Notes under the pieces: model-generated
Databases searched by the model: none
Seen by the model: only the letters and a program-made list of their open reading frames with translations
Told to the model about the DNA's origin: nothing
Program-made: the position numbers and the translations under genes
Source of the DNA: JAFGMC01 sp963540515
GTDB lineage: Bacteria > Pseudomonadota > Alphaproteobacteria > Rs-D84
Length of the DNA stretch: 64,000 nt
Direction of reading: 5' to 3'
Assembly (NCBI GenBank): GCA_963540515.1
Contig: CAUTNA010000002.1
Span: 20,745 to 84,744, forward strand
Part shown: piece by piece, positions 43,318 through 51,438 of the stretch
How positions within the stretch are numbered: the stretch's first letter is position 1
How the letters are laid out: each line of letters opens with the position of its first letter

Positions 43318-43422
43318 TCAGGACATATTTTTTTGAAAATTTGCACGAAACTCTTGTGCTATACGATGACCCAAATCTTGGTGTCCAATAAACGTCGGCA
43401 ATCTATTATACTGTTCAATCAT
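43318..43422 (-). CDS. Small protein downstream of the Ntn-hydrolase gene
   Basis: A 34-residue frame whose ATG (43422) lies one base after the TAG of the Ntn-hydrolase gene, suggesting co-translation: MIEQYNRLPTFIGHQDLGHRIAQEF and so on. It crosses a run of seven A; one base fewer or more there would give the alternative ending KICPEIKEEKR. So the present end may be a frameshift product. Function unknown. Confidence 0.45.
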   Translation of the reverse strand: MIEQYNRLPTFIGHQDLGHRIAQEFRANFQKNMS

Positions 43423-43423
43423 A

Positions 43424-44680
43424 CTAGCATTCACAATTAGGTAAGTCTTCATCCTTTTCCTCTTCGGTTTTTATTTTATCACAATCATCATCTTTAGAAA
43501 AGTAATTTTTGAAAAAATTACTATTCAAATCTTTATCAAAATATAATTTTCGTTTTTTCCATATAAAACCATCGTGTTTAGATATTATTGCCACATCGAT
43601 AGGTCCACCAACAGTTTCTATATTAAGTGACATTTTATGTTTTAACGCCTGTAAATTTACTAAACTTTCCGCAAGTTCTGCCAATTCTTCTTTCGAAAGT
43701 ATACCTATAACGCTCAATAATGGATTTATTTTTCTTTCTCTCAAAATTGCTTTTATATTATCGGATATTTTTGATTTATACTTTTCTACATGTCTTGCAA
43801 ATTCATCATCTGCTTTTGTTTTATTAGAAAACAAATCATCTATAAAATCTTCATATTGTTTAACAATAAAGTTATAGACACCATTATCTATGCCAGAAAT
43901 AAACAAATCTGCCATATCTCTCTGTGCTAATGGTATAACACCTTCCACCATATTTTCATTTGTTTCTGTATCTTTTAATTTAAAAAAATTGTTGAGAAAT
44001 CCTAAAGTTTCAAAACAATATACCTGTGGCATAAATTCTTTTTCGCCATAACCACATATTGCTATACCTGTTACACCAGGATTTCTCGGCATATTTATGT
44101 AATACGGGAACAATTTTGCTAATTTATCCAATGTATGCTCATTAACATCTTGTATATTCATTAACGAACGAGTAATGTTCGCTATTTCGTCCTTAATGTT
44201 TATAAGTGTTAAATCTACATTTGTTTCTTCAGAAAAATTTTTACTGATTTTATCAAAAACATCATCCAAGTATTTATTAAATTCTTCAAAATCTTGCCTT
44301 TGTTGCACTTGTGGCATATCTGACCCTGATGTCACAAAATAAAACATATTTTGCAACTGAATAATTATACTATTTCTTTTATCTATTTCATTTTCTTGCT
44401 CTTTGATAAACGAAGATAAAAATCGCACAAAATCTTCTTTGTACTCTTTAAGGTAATCAAAATATCTGTGCCCTAAACGCTTTCTGTATTCTTTTACTAT
44501 TATTTCAACAGGGATATTGTTTATTCGTGCATTATTATATATCAAAACTCCGACAGGATAATACTTGGACAACATATATAGTTTATTTGCCGAATTATAT
44601 GTTTTTCTACCAACGGTGACCGCACTGTCTGCAGCCAGCGCTATTGCATTTCTGTTATAAACCACGATTTCTGCTGTCAT
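43424..44680 (-). CDS. Proteasome-like Ntn-hydrolase family protein (uncharacterised)
   Basis: A 418-residue protein. After removal of Met1 the N-terminal residue is threonine in TAEIVVYNRNAIALAADSAVT. Counting that Thr as 1, Asp falls at 17 and Lys at 32 (YNSANKLYML), nearly the Thr1-Asp17-Lys33 triad of proteasome beta subunits and HslV, with the same AAD core. The Ntn-like part covers about the first 200 residues; the rest is helical, partly charged and ends in an acidic Cys-containing tail (EEEKDEDLPNCEC). Start ATG 44680 has an AAGGAT site. It lies in the accessory region. Proteolytic activity and substrates are inference. Confidence 0.7.
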   Translation of the reverse strand: MTAEIVVYNRNAIALAADSAVTVGRKTYNSANKLYMLSKYYPVGVLIYNNARINNIPVEIIVKEYRKRLGHRYFDYLKEYKEDFVRFLSSFIKEQENEIDKRNSIIIQLQNMFYFVTSGSDMPQVQQRQDFEEFNKYLDDVFDKISKNFSEETNVDLTLINIKDEIANITRSLMNIQDVNEHTLDKLAKLFPYYINMPRNPGVTGIAICGYGEKEFMPQVYCFETLGFLNNFFKLKDTETNENMVEGVIPLAQRDMADLFISGIDNGVYNFIVKQYEDFIDDLFSNKTKADDEFARHVEKYKSKISDNIKAILRERKINPLLSVIGILSKEELAELAESLVNLQALKHKMSLNIETVGGPIDVAIISKHDGFIWKKRKLYFDKDLNSNFFKNYFSKDDDCDKIKTEEEKDEDLPNCEC

Positions 44681-44739
44681 ATTTTTATCCTTGTTGTGGT
44701 GTATTATAAAAATTTTGTATTAAAAAGCCATAAAAAATT

Positions 44740-45089
44740 TTACACTTTGTTTTGTTCTACAAATTCCAACATTTTATCTGCACCACGTTGGATTGAATCA
44801 TGAACAGGGTCCATCATCAGACGTAAATAAACTTTTTTCTACGCTGGTTTTGTCCCCCAAAGACTTGCCAATTATATGCAAACTAGCGCATGTTATAGCT
44901 TGATAGCTGATAAATGTGTGTCCGAAAATCGTGAAACAGCATGTCGTTATAGCGGACCCTTAATAATAAAGCATACCACGCATCGATAACATATTTTGGC
45001 GACGCTGACCAATATAATAAGACATAATTCCTAAAGGTTTCATTTGGTTCTTTAGCCAGAGCAGCAAAGAAGCGTTGTAATTTCATCAA
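44740..45089 (-). pseudogene. Possible decayed gene upstream of the Ntn-hydrolase
   Basis: The minus strand from 45089 encodes MKLQRFFAALAKEPNETFRNY, YVIDAWYALLLRVRYND and so on to a stop at 44883. Further pieces (LRLMMDPVHDSIQRGADKM and EFVEQNKV, ending TAA at 44740-44742) follow in other frames. It looks like a broken gene of unknown family, but the middle part is not continuous. Confidence 0.35.
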
Positions 45090-45325
45090 AGTTGTTGGAC
45101 ACTCCTTGAAGTCTAATTAATATTTTTCGAGTTTTTTAGGAAATATACACCTTTCTAGACTCAAATCTATCTGTTTCAGCAAGCCCAATAATAATTATCC
45201 CAATAGGTATTTATTAAAAAAACGTTTTGTTGTAGTAATAAAATTATGTTATTTGAATATTTTTATTAAAAATGTGTCTGAACAAAATCTGATAAAGATT
45301 TTGACTTGTTTATCAGTATAACAAA
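45090..45325. other. Intergenic region without genes
   Basis: AT-rich sequence between the decayed gene and the GmrSD promoter; no RNA gene or repeat stands out. Confidence 0.4.
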
Positions 45326-45352
45326 TTGTTATTTTTAATCATGTGGTATAAT
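45326..45352 (+). promoter_or_regulatory. Candidate promoter of the GmrSD-family gene
   Basis: A perfect TATAAT at 45347-45352 is preceded by TTGTTA at 45326-45331 with a short 15-base spacer. It lies 35 bp upstream of the ATG. Confidence 0.45.
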
Positions 45353-45387
45353 ATTTAAGGCAAAAAGCCAAAAAAGGAGTTTTATAA

Positions 45388-47517
45388 ATGCAAGCTAAGA
45401 AAGATTTTATTTTGAAAGTTATTGAAACTCCAAAGATTTTATTCACAATACCAGTGTACCAAAGAAATTATGACTGGCCTGAATCAAATTGCCGTAGATT
45501 ATTAGAAGACATTGAAGATATTTTTATAACAGGAAAACAGCATTTTTTTGGTTCTATTATCTTGCTGGCAGAACCATCTTTACCTTCTTTAACAAAATAT
45601 ATTGTTATTGATGGTCAGCAACGATTAACAACAATGTGCTTGTTGGTGAAGGCATTACATGATGTTGTTTTAGCTAGAGGTGATAAAAAAGAAGCTGCTA
45701 GAATTGATGATGACTATATACATAATCGCTGTGACGAAGAAGAATTCAAGGTTAAATTGAAGCCTATAAATTCTGATGGCGAACAATTCATGAAATTACT
45801 GAATAATAAATCCAATACCAAACCTGACGGAATAGATGAATCTAGTCACATATGGTTGAATTACAATGTTTGTAGGCAGCGTATCGAAAAATGGATTAAT
45901 CAAGACAATAAAACACCGGAAGAAATAAAAAATGCTTTCTACAGATTGGAAATTATTACCATGGGACTGGAATCAGACGATGATCCACAAGTTATTTTTG
46001 AAAACATTAATTCTACTGGTCTAGAATTGACATATTCTGATTTGATTAGAAACTTTTTATTGATGAAATCAGATCAACAAAATATTTTATATAAGGATTA
46101 TTGGCTGATTATAGAGAACTCTCTAAAAAACAGCAAAGATTATAAGAATTTGAACGACTTCTTTATGCAATATATTGTATGTAGGACTGGTAAAAAAGTG
46201 AATGAAAGTGATCTTTATTATGTATTTGCTGATTTCTATAAAAATAATGGTTATACACAACAACAAATATTATCAGAATTAAGAAGTTATGCTGATATTT
46301 ATGCTGGTTTCTTGAATGGCAAAGAACAATGGGGGCAGAGTATTTGTGATAGTTTAGCTGGTTTACGCCAATTGAAACAAACAACTTGTTATCCATTTTT
46401 GATGAATGTTTTCAATGATTGGCTGAATAATAATGTTATAAAAGATAGAACTGTGGTTGAAAAAACTGTAAAACTCATACTAACCTATTTGTTGAGACGT
46501 GTAGTATGTGGTATTCCAACTGGATCTTTACGTGGTTTATTTGCATCCTTGTATAATCGTATCTTTGGTAAAGTGCCAACAAACAAGGAAAAATATTATG
46601 AAGCAATTAATAACTTCCTGTTCTTATTAGATTCTAAAGATGCTATGCCTACAAAAGAAAAATTTGCACAAGAGCTGAAGGTAAAAGAAATTTACAAAAC
46701 ACCAGCTCTATGTAATTTTTTATTAAAGTATATAGAAAACAACGGAAAAGAAAAGATTGAAGGTTTGATAACAATTGAACATATAATGCCTCAAACATTA
46801 AGTGTAGGTTGGGAACACATTGAAACACCTGATCATGGAAAATATGTTCATACACTAGGAAATCTGACATTGACTGGTTATAATTCAGAACTTTCAAACT
46901 TAAGTTTTGAAGACAAAAAGGATTATTTATTTAATAATCTGGATGGTAAAGTAAAAGCAAAAGCAGTGACCTTAAATAAAGATGTACAATGTGCAGATGC
47001 TTGGGATGTGGCTCATATTATAAAACGAGCAAATAGATTGACTGATATCATATTGAAAGATTTTGATGTGAAACATGTTTATGATGATAGCATTGAATAC
47101 GAATTAACTAGGGAAATCTTGGCAAGTCAATCTAAAGAGGCTACTGGTACAAAACCGTTGGGATTCAAATTTTATGGCAAAAAATATAAACAGGTATCTT
47201 ACAGTGGAATTATAAGCGATGTACTAAAATTGTTATATCAAAAATATCCTGATATCTTACAAAAGGCTGTTGAAGATCCAGATTTTGGATGGATTTTAGA
47301 TAGTCCAGACAAAGTAAAAAACAAAAGTGCAGACCTCTGTAAGATTTCAGATAGAATATATATAGATACACATAATAGTGCATCTGCACAATTAAATAAT
47401 ATCAGCAGGTTGCTAGATAAATGTGGTGAACCACAAAGTGTGTTTGTTTGCATAATAGCGGCTACAGAATATACAGAAGAATATATAGAAAATTATGATG
47501 GGGAAGATAACGATTAG
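45388..47517 (+). CDS. GmrSD-family (DUF262-DUF1524) type IV restriction enzyme
   Basis: A 709-residue single-chain protein. The DUF262 domain starts with IPVYQRNYDWP (~22-32) and has the nucleotide-binding signature DGQQRLTT at 75-82, then FENINSTGLELTYSDLIRN. The DUF1524 nuclease domain follows with its HNH-type histidine in IEHIMPQ (463-469) and LGNLTLTGYN. About 170 C-terminal residues form an extra domain. GmrSD enzymes cut DNA carrying modified bases, such as glucosylated hydroxymethylcytosine of phages. Preceded by AAAAGGAG. It is intact, in contrast with the decayed genes around it. Confidence 0.9.
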   Translation: MQAKKDFILKVIETPKILFTIPVYQRNYDWPESNCRRLLEDIEDIFITGKQHFFGSIILLAEPSLPSLTKYIVIDGQQRLTTMCLLVKALHDVVLARGDKKEAARIDDDYIHNRCDEEEFKVKLKPINSDGEQFMKLLNNKSNTKPDGIDESSHIWLNYNVCRQRIEKWINQDNKTPEEIKNAFYRLEIITMGLESDDDPQVIFENINSTGLELTYSDLIRNFLLMKSDQQNILYKDYWLIIENSLKNSKDYKNLNDFFMQYIVCRTGKKVNESDLYYVFADFYKNNGYTQQQILSELRSYADIYAGFLNGKEQWGQSICDSLAGLRQLKQTTCYPFLMNVFNDWLNNNVIKDRTVVEKTVKLILTYLLRRVVCGIPTGSLRGLFASLYNRIFGKVPTNKEKYYEAINNFLFLLDSKDAMPTKEKFAQELKVKEIYKTPALCNFLLKYIENNGKEKIEGLITIEHIMPQTLSVGWEHIETPDHGKYVHTLGNLTLTGYNSELSNLSFEDKKDYLFNNLDGKVKAKAVTLNKDVQCADAWDVAHIIKRANRLTDIILKDFDVKHVYDDSIEYELTREILASQSKEATGTKPLGFKFYGKKYKQVSYSGIISDVLKLLYQKYPDILQKAVEDPDFGWILDSPDKVKNKSADLCKISDRIYIDTHNSASAQLNNISRLLDKCGEPQSVFVCIIAATEYTEEYIENYDGEDND

Positions 47518-47604
47518 TTAGTATGAGATAAATCAAATATTAGGGTATCAGGGCACCTTTTTTTATATTTTAATTACGATATTCTTTATCCAAGATTTTT
47601 TTGT

Positions 47605-47711
47605 TCTTTGACACATTTATCAAACATTTTTAATTTAAAAAAAGGTTATTTTAAAATAACTAAGGATAGTTTAAATAAAAAAATTATTTCAAATTTAAAT
47701 ATTGTCAAAGA
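47605..47711. repeat. Nested inverted repeats between the GmrSD gene and tRNA-Arg
   Basis: TCTTTGACA (47605-47613) and its reverse complement TGTCAAAGA (47703-47711) flank a perfect 16-base palindrome GTTATTTTAAAATAAC (47645-47660), with centres only ~5 bp apart. It could be a recombination site, an RNA structure or AT-rich chance. Confidence 0.4.
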
Positions 47712-47751
47712 CCTTGAAAAGTTTTAATCTTTTTAAAATTTATAAAATTTT

Positions 47752-47828
47752 TGGTGCGTCCAGCGGGATTTGAACCTGCAACCTTTACCTTCGGAGGGTA
47801 ATGCACTATCCAGTTATGCAATGGACGC
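47752..47828 (-). tRNA. tRNA-Arg, anticodon CCG
   Basis: A 77-nt cloverleaf: acceptor GCGTCCA/TGGACGC, anticodon stem TTACC/GGTAA around CTCCGAA (anticodon CCG), T-loop GGTTCAAATCC and encoded CCA. It reads CGG and lies inside the accessory region. Confidence 0.95.
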
Positions 47829-47914
47829 ATAAAACCATAATAATATTAAAATAGAATAAAAATCAATATATCAAATTGTTTTTTTGTTCCAGACACGATT
47901 TCTTGTTGTGTTTG

Positions 47915-48379
47915 TTAGGGCGATTGTTTGACAACAGTTATAATCGCAACGCATAATGACAATAGTGCAATTATTGTTGCAGTAACAGAAATCCAAAAAC
48001 TTTTTCGTGCTATCAAGATATTATTATTTTCTATATCGTATTCTTGTTTAGCATATATAGCATCAAAGGCAACACCTTCGTGTCCATCATATGCATAGAA
48101 AAATTCACATCTTTTATTTTTTAATTTATCTTGCTTGTAAATAAGATCACCTTGTGCCCACGGATAACGCTTGCTAGATGTTGGTAATTGTGATTTATGG
48201 CACGCTAAATGACATACGTCGCTTGCAGAAAATCCTTTGATTGGGTTAACAGCATTTTCGTCACCATCTTCGATTTTTTGACGTGTTTCGTGATCTAATT
48301 CCAGATATTGACTATAACGCATTTTGCAGAGAAATGCGCAATTTAAACAACATAGTTTTTGTGAGTTGTATTTTTTCAT
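47915..48379 (-). CDS. Cys-rich tail-anchored membrane protein next to the OLD-like gene
   Basis: A 154-residue protein of unknown family. The N-terminal half carries many cysteines and histidines (LCCLNCAFLCK, DVCHLACHK, KRCEFF), suggesting a metal-binding domain. A single membrane helix lies at the C-terminus (~127-150, FWISVTATIIALLSLCVAII). It starts 5 bp after the stop of the OLD-like ATPase gene and is probably co-expressed. It may be the partner or effector of that system, which is inference from adjacency. Confidence 0.65.
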   Translation of the reverse strand: MKKYNSQKLCCLNCAFLCKMRYSQYLELDHETRQKIEDGDENAVNPIKGFSASDVCHLACHKSQLPTSSKRYPWAQGDLIYKQDKLKNKRCEFFYAYDGHEGVAFDAIYAKQEYDIENNNILIARKSFWISVTATIIALLSLCVAIITVVKQSP

Positions 48380-48384
48380 AATAA

Positions 48385-49781
48385 TTACACATTTGTTGTC
48401 GTATATTTAAAATAATTGTTAATTTGGCAAGCAATGCTTTCTATATTTTCTTTGTTTTCAGGTTTTATTATGCCCGGTTCTAAAAACAAACCAGGCACAG
48501 CTGCTTTTGCTGTAACTTCTTTTTTGTCTCGCACATCTTTTGCAGAAATAGTCACGAATTTATAATCTTTAAATTGATTTTGTAGCGATTTGCATATTTC
48601 TTCTCTATCAGAATCTAGAATGCCAAAAACTTTTTTGAAACCGAGGTCTTTTAGTATTTGTGCAATAAATTTCATTTTATCTGCCCCACCAGTTCCCCAA
48701 CCGAAGAAAGAACCTTTCATTTCAGGATGTTCAGTTTTGAAGTATTTGTTATAATAAAAAACATCGTCTTGACCTTCGGTTAGAATTATATCGTCTTCCA
48801 AGAAAAATGCTTCATTAGCTTCTAAACCAAGTGTATGTAAATTGGACCTATCGGCGAGTTGATTCTCAATATTTTCTTTTGATTCTTTAGATAATCTGTA
48901 AATCAATGTGTTGCCGGATATGGTATCTTTGTAAGTCCTTGATAGTTCTGCATCGTTGGCTAAAGCTGTCCAATTTATAAAAAAGGGTGAGTGTGTAAAA
49001 ATTACAATTTGTTTATTTTTTGAATATTCCATCAAAAAATCAGATAATTTTCTTTGTAGTACTGGGTGTAACGACAATTCCGGTTCGTCAATGACAATTA
49101 TATCACCCGGCTGACTGTCATATAAAGAATCAACAATCGTTAATACACTTAAAAAACCTTCTCCTGCACCGTCGCTATTATGATAAGAATCACCAAAAAA
49201 TAATTTTAAATAGTAATCACTAGAATCGGCTTGTTCTATTGTCCATTCGGGTTTAAATCCCAAAACTTTGCCTACTTCTATGTTAAACAACTTTTTTTTG
49301 TTTGATCACCATTTGACTCAAATAATCGAATTGAAAAATTGTTGTTACCTCTGGTACGCTGTGATGGTAATCCCATATAAAGAGACATGTATGTTTCTTT
49401 ATTAATATTATCTGACTTTCCAAAAGCAGGGTTAAAAGCTCTTCTTGAAGGTAAAGTAAAACATTTAACTTCTCCTTTTTTTACAGTTTCGCTACCGCCA
49501 GTCTCTATGGTTTTTAATGTTGAAATATTGTCTTCAGTGTCCGAAATAGATATTTCTACTTTATGATTGGTATGTTTGTTTCGTTTCCCTTCTGTAAAAC
49601 TTACTTTCTCTTTTCCATTTAATGCTCTAAACGCTTCCCATATTGTAGATTTGCCAGAATTATTTGCTCCTACAATTATTGTAAGTCCGCTACCTTCTTT
49701 ATTATCATAAGGTACAGCAAGGTGTAATATTTGTTCTGTCCCAAATCCGCGCAATCCCTTTATTTTCAAATATTTATACAT
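48385..49781 (-). pseudogene. OLD-family ATPase with TOPRIM nuclease domain, split by a -1 frame change
   Basis: Two overlapping frames encode one protein of ~460 residues. The first (49278-49781) has MYKYLKIKGLRGFG and Walker A GANNSGKST. The second (48385-49290) has Walker B DIIVIDEPELSLHP, the switch THSPFF, and a TOPRIM domain with ILTEGQDDV and ILDSDRE. The join lies at a run of eight A followed by G: the 0 frame reads into SCLT and stops, while a -1 shift gives KKLFNIEVGKVLGF. Overcoming lysogenisation defect (OLD) family nucleases act in phage defence. The run could permit transcriptional slippage or -1 frameshifting, or be a true or technical deletion. No UvrD-like GajB partner is present. 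Confidence 0.8.
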
Positions 49782-50231
49782 TGTTATATTCGTTGTTTTT
49801 ATAGGTCAAATATACAAACAAACAACTCTAAAATCAAGCTAAATAAAAGAAAATAGCCGTTTACAGGTGTACAATTTAATGTCAGGGAAATGTTTTTGCA
49901 GAGTTATTTCTCAAACAGGCTGCTGTGGTAATTTTCAGTAGTATTTTTTGAACATAAAAATATACTTTGTTCAATGTATCTCGTGCGAAAAGGTTTTCTA
50001 TTGACGGTTTTTGATAATATTTTTGAGAAATCTATTGTTCGTATTCCAGACAATTTATCGTGCTGTTTTTGATTTTGTTTAATAAATCAATTGGTGGTGC
50101 AAGTTCTGGAATATATTTATATCTGGTATCTAGCATAAGTTGCAAATTTGCATTAGATGTCTAAGGTACACAAATAGCGACTGTCGCCACTTTTATAAAA
50201 TAAAAAGGTTGATTTTTTATCAATCTCTTTA
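49782..50231. other. Stretch with faint gene remnants
   Basis: No intact gene. The minus strand around 50030-50150 encodes a short continuous piece, NLQLMLDTRYKYIPELAPP then IDLLNKIKNSTINC, ended by a stop. A second piece follows in another frame. It may be the decayed end of a former gene; not assigned. Confidence 0.35.
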
Positions 50232-50552
50232 TTAATTTTTTGCACCAATAAATGCACATCCCATAACTTTAGCTACTGGTATGTCTTTCATCTCTTCAGC
50301 AAGTGTTTTTGATACCCCTGTAAATAATCTTATTTTTCCAAAAAATCCAATCTCATTAGATACGACTTTTGTCATACATTCTAATTGAACTTTATTCATC
50401 TGATTTTCTTGTCTAAATTGTTTTTTTAATAAACTATTAAAACTAGTATTTACTAAATAATTTGCACCAACACAAACCAGAATAATTGCAAAAGCAATAC
50501 CAAAATATAATGGATTTTTAAAATCTAATTTTTTTGACTTTTCTTTTTTCAT
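50232..50552 (-). CDS. Hypothetical protein with one membrane helix
   Basis: A 106-residue protein. A Lys-rich N-terminus precedes one membrane helix (~15-33, YFGIAFAIILVCVGANYLV) and a probably periplasmic domain with two cysteines (LECMTKVV and VMGCAFIG). Family not recognised. A ribosome site (AAAAGGTAAA) precedes the ATG. It sits at the right edge of the accessory region next to tRNA-Leu. Confidence 0.6.
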   Translation of the reverse strand: MKKEKSKKLDFKNPLYFGIAFAIILVCVGANYLVNTSFNSLLKKQFRQENQMNKVQLECMTKVVSNEIGFFGKIRLFTGVSKTLAEEMKDIPVAKVMGCAFIGAKN

Positions 50553-50650
50553 ATTTTACCTTTTAAAGTTAATTAAAGTCTAAACTTTATTTATTACAAA
50601 TAAAAGTAAATTATCCAAAAAGAATAAAAAAATTGCAGATAAAAAGAAAA

Positions 50651-50739
50651 TGGTGGGGAAAGTGGGACTTGAACCCACACGGTATTTTATTACCAAAGGA
50701 TTTTAAGTCCTCAGCGTCTACCGATTCCGCCATATCCCC
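50651..50739 (-). tRNA. tRNA-Leu, anticodon TAA
   Basis: An 89-nt class II tRNA: acceptor GGGGATA/TTTCCCC (one T-T mismatch at pair 6), anticodon loop CTTAAAA (anticodon TAA) on stem GAGGA/TCCTT, a long variable arm, T-loop GGTTCAAGTCC and encoded CCA. It reads the abundant UUA codon. Confidence 0.94.
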
Positions 50740-50779
50740 AGCATAAGATAAAAGTAAATAGCCTTAAATGATTGTGCAT

Positions 50780-50855
50780 TGGTGGAGCTGATGGGATTCG
50801 AACCCACGACCCCTACATTGCGAACGTAGTGCTCTACCAACTGAGCTACAACCCC
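50780..50855 (-). tRNA. tRNA-Ala, anticodon CGC
   Basis: A 76-nt cloverleaf: acceptor GGGGTTG/CAGCTCC including the G3-T70 pair that marks alanine tRNAs, anticodon stem CTACG/TGTAG around TTCGCAA (anticodon CGC), T-loop GGTTCGAATCC and encoded CCA. Forty bp from tRNA-Leu, same strand, likely one transcript. Confidence 0.95.
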
Positions 50856-51029
50856 TTTAAGGTTAAGTACAGGTTTAGTATATAACTTAAAGTATATATT
50901 TTTCAAGTGTTTATTTAGAAAAATATAAAAAAATATAATTCTTGCTATATTTTTAAGCAAAATGCAAAATATCTAAGAGTTTTATAATTTATAAGACTTA
51001 TTTTTAGCATAAAAAAAAGGAATAAAATT

Positions 51030-51362
51030 ATGCGTACAGGTAAAGTAAAATGGTACAATGGAAAAAAATGTTTTGGTTTTATAGAGCCAAGTTCTGCAAA
51101 TGAAAGTGGTAGCACAGAAGATATTTTTGTTCATTCAAGTTCTTTAAAAAATGCAGGTATCAGATTTTTAAACGAAGGTGATACAGTAGAGTTTGATGAA
51201 GAAGTAAGAGATGGCAGATTATCCGTTACAACATTGAAGTTATTAGAACGTGATGAAGAATCTGCAAAAAGATTTCAAGAGAGAAGGGCAAGTTTCAGAC
51301 AACATAAAAGAGGGGAAGATAAACCTGAAAAAAAATCTGGTTTTGCCTTTTGGAAAAAATAA
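51030..51362 (+). CDS. Cold-shock domain protein with basic tail
   Basis: A 110-residue protein. The cold-shock domain (~1-70) starts TGKVKWYNGKKCFGFIEP, with RNP1 (KCFGFI) and RNP2 (DIFVHSS) for single-stranded RNA/DNA binding; a loop between them is slightly longer than in CspA. A ~40-residue charged C-terminal extension (ERRASFRQHKRGEDKPEKK) adds to the usual 68-70 residues. Its own terminator follows. Likely an RNA chaperone. Confidence 0.92.
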   Translation: MRTGKVKWYNGKKCFGFIEPSSANESGSTEDIFVHSSSLKNAGIRFLNEGDTVEFDEEVRDGRLSVTTLKLLERDEESAKRFQERRASFRQHKRGEDKPEKKSGFAFWKK

Positions 51363-51366
51363 AATT

Positions 51367-51392
51367 AAAAGCCTGATATATCAGGCCTTTTT
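51367..51392 (+). terminator. Terminator after the cold-shock gene
   Basis: GCCTGA (51371-51376) pairs with TCAGGC (51381-51386) around TATA, followed by CTTTTT; upstream A bases extend the stem. Confidence 0.85.
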
Positions 51393-51438
51393 AAATTTTA
51401 CTTGTATTTAAAAAGATAAGTTAGTAGTCTTTCATCCT

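Noticed and set aside
43509..43877. Plus-strand frame opposite the Ntn-hydrolase gene
   Set aside because: It is antisense to a strongly supported coding region, without ribosome site or recognisable domain.
47530..47560. Terminator after the GmrSD gene
   Set aside because: A run of seven T is present near 47560, but the preceding sequence forms only a weak stem, so I did not list it.
48385..49781. Complete Gabija system
   Set aside because: An OLD-like ATPase/TOPRIM protein is present, but no UvrD-type helicase (GajB) lies nearby.
41518..50232. Integrative element with tRNA-Asn as attachment site
   Set aside because: I found no repeated tRNA-Asn 3' end further right and no intact integrase in the region.
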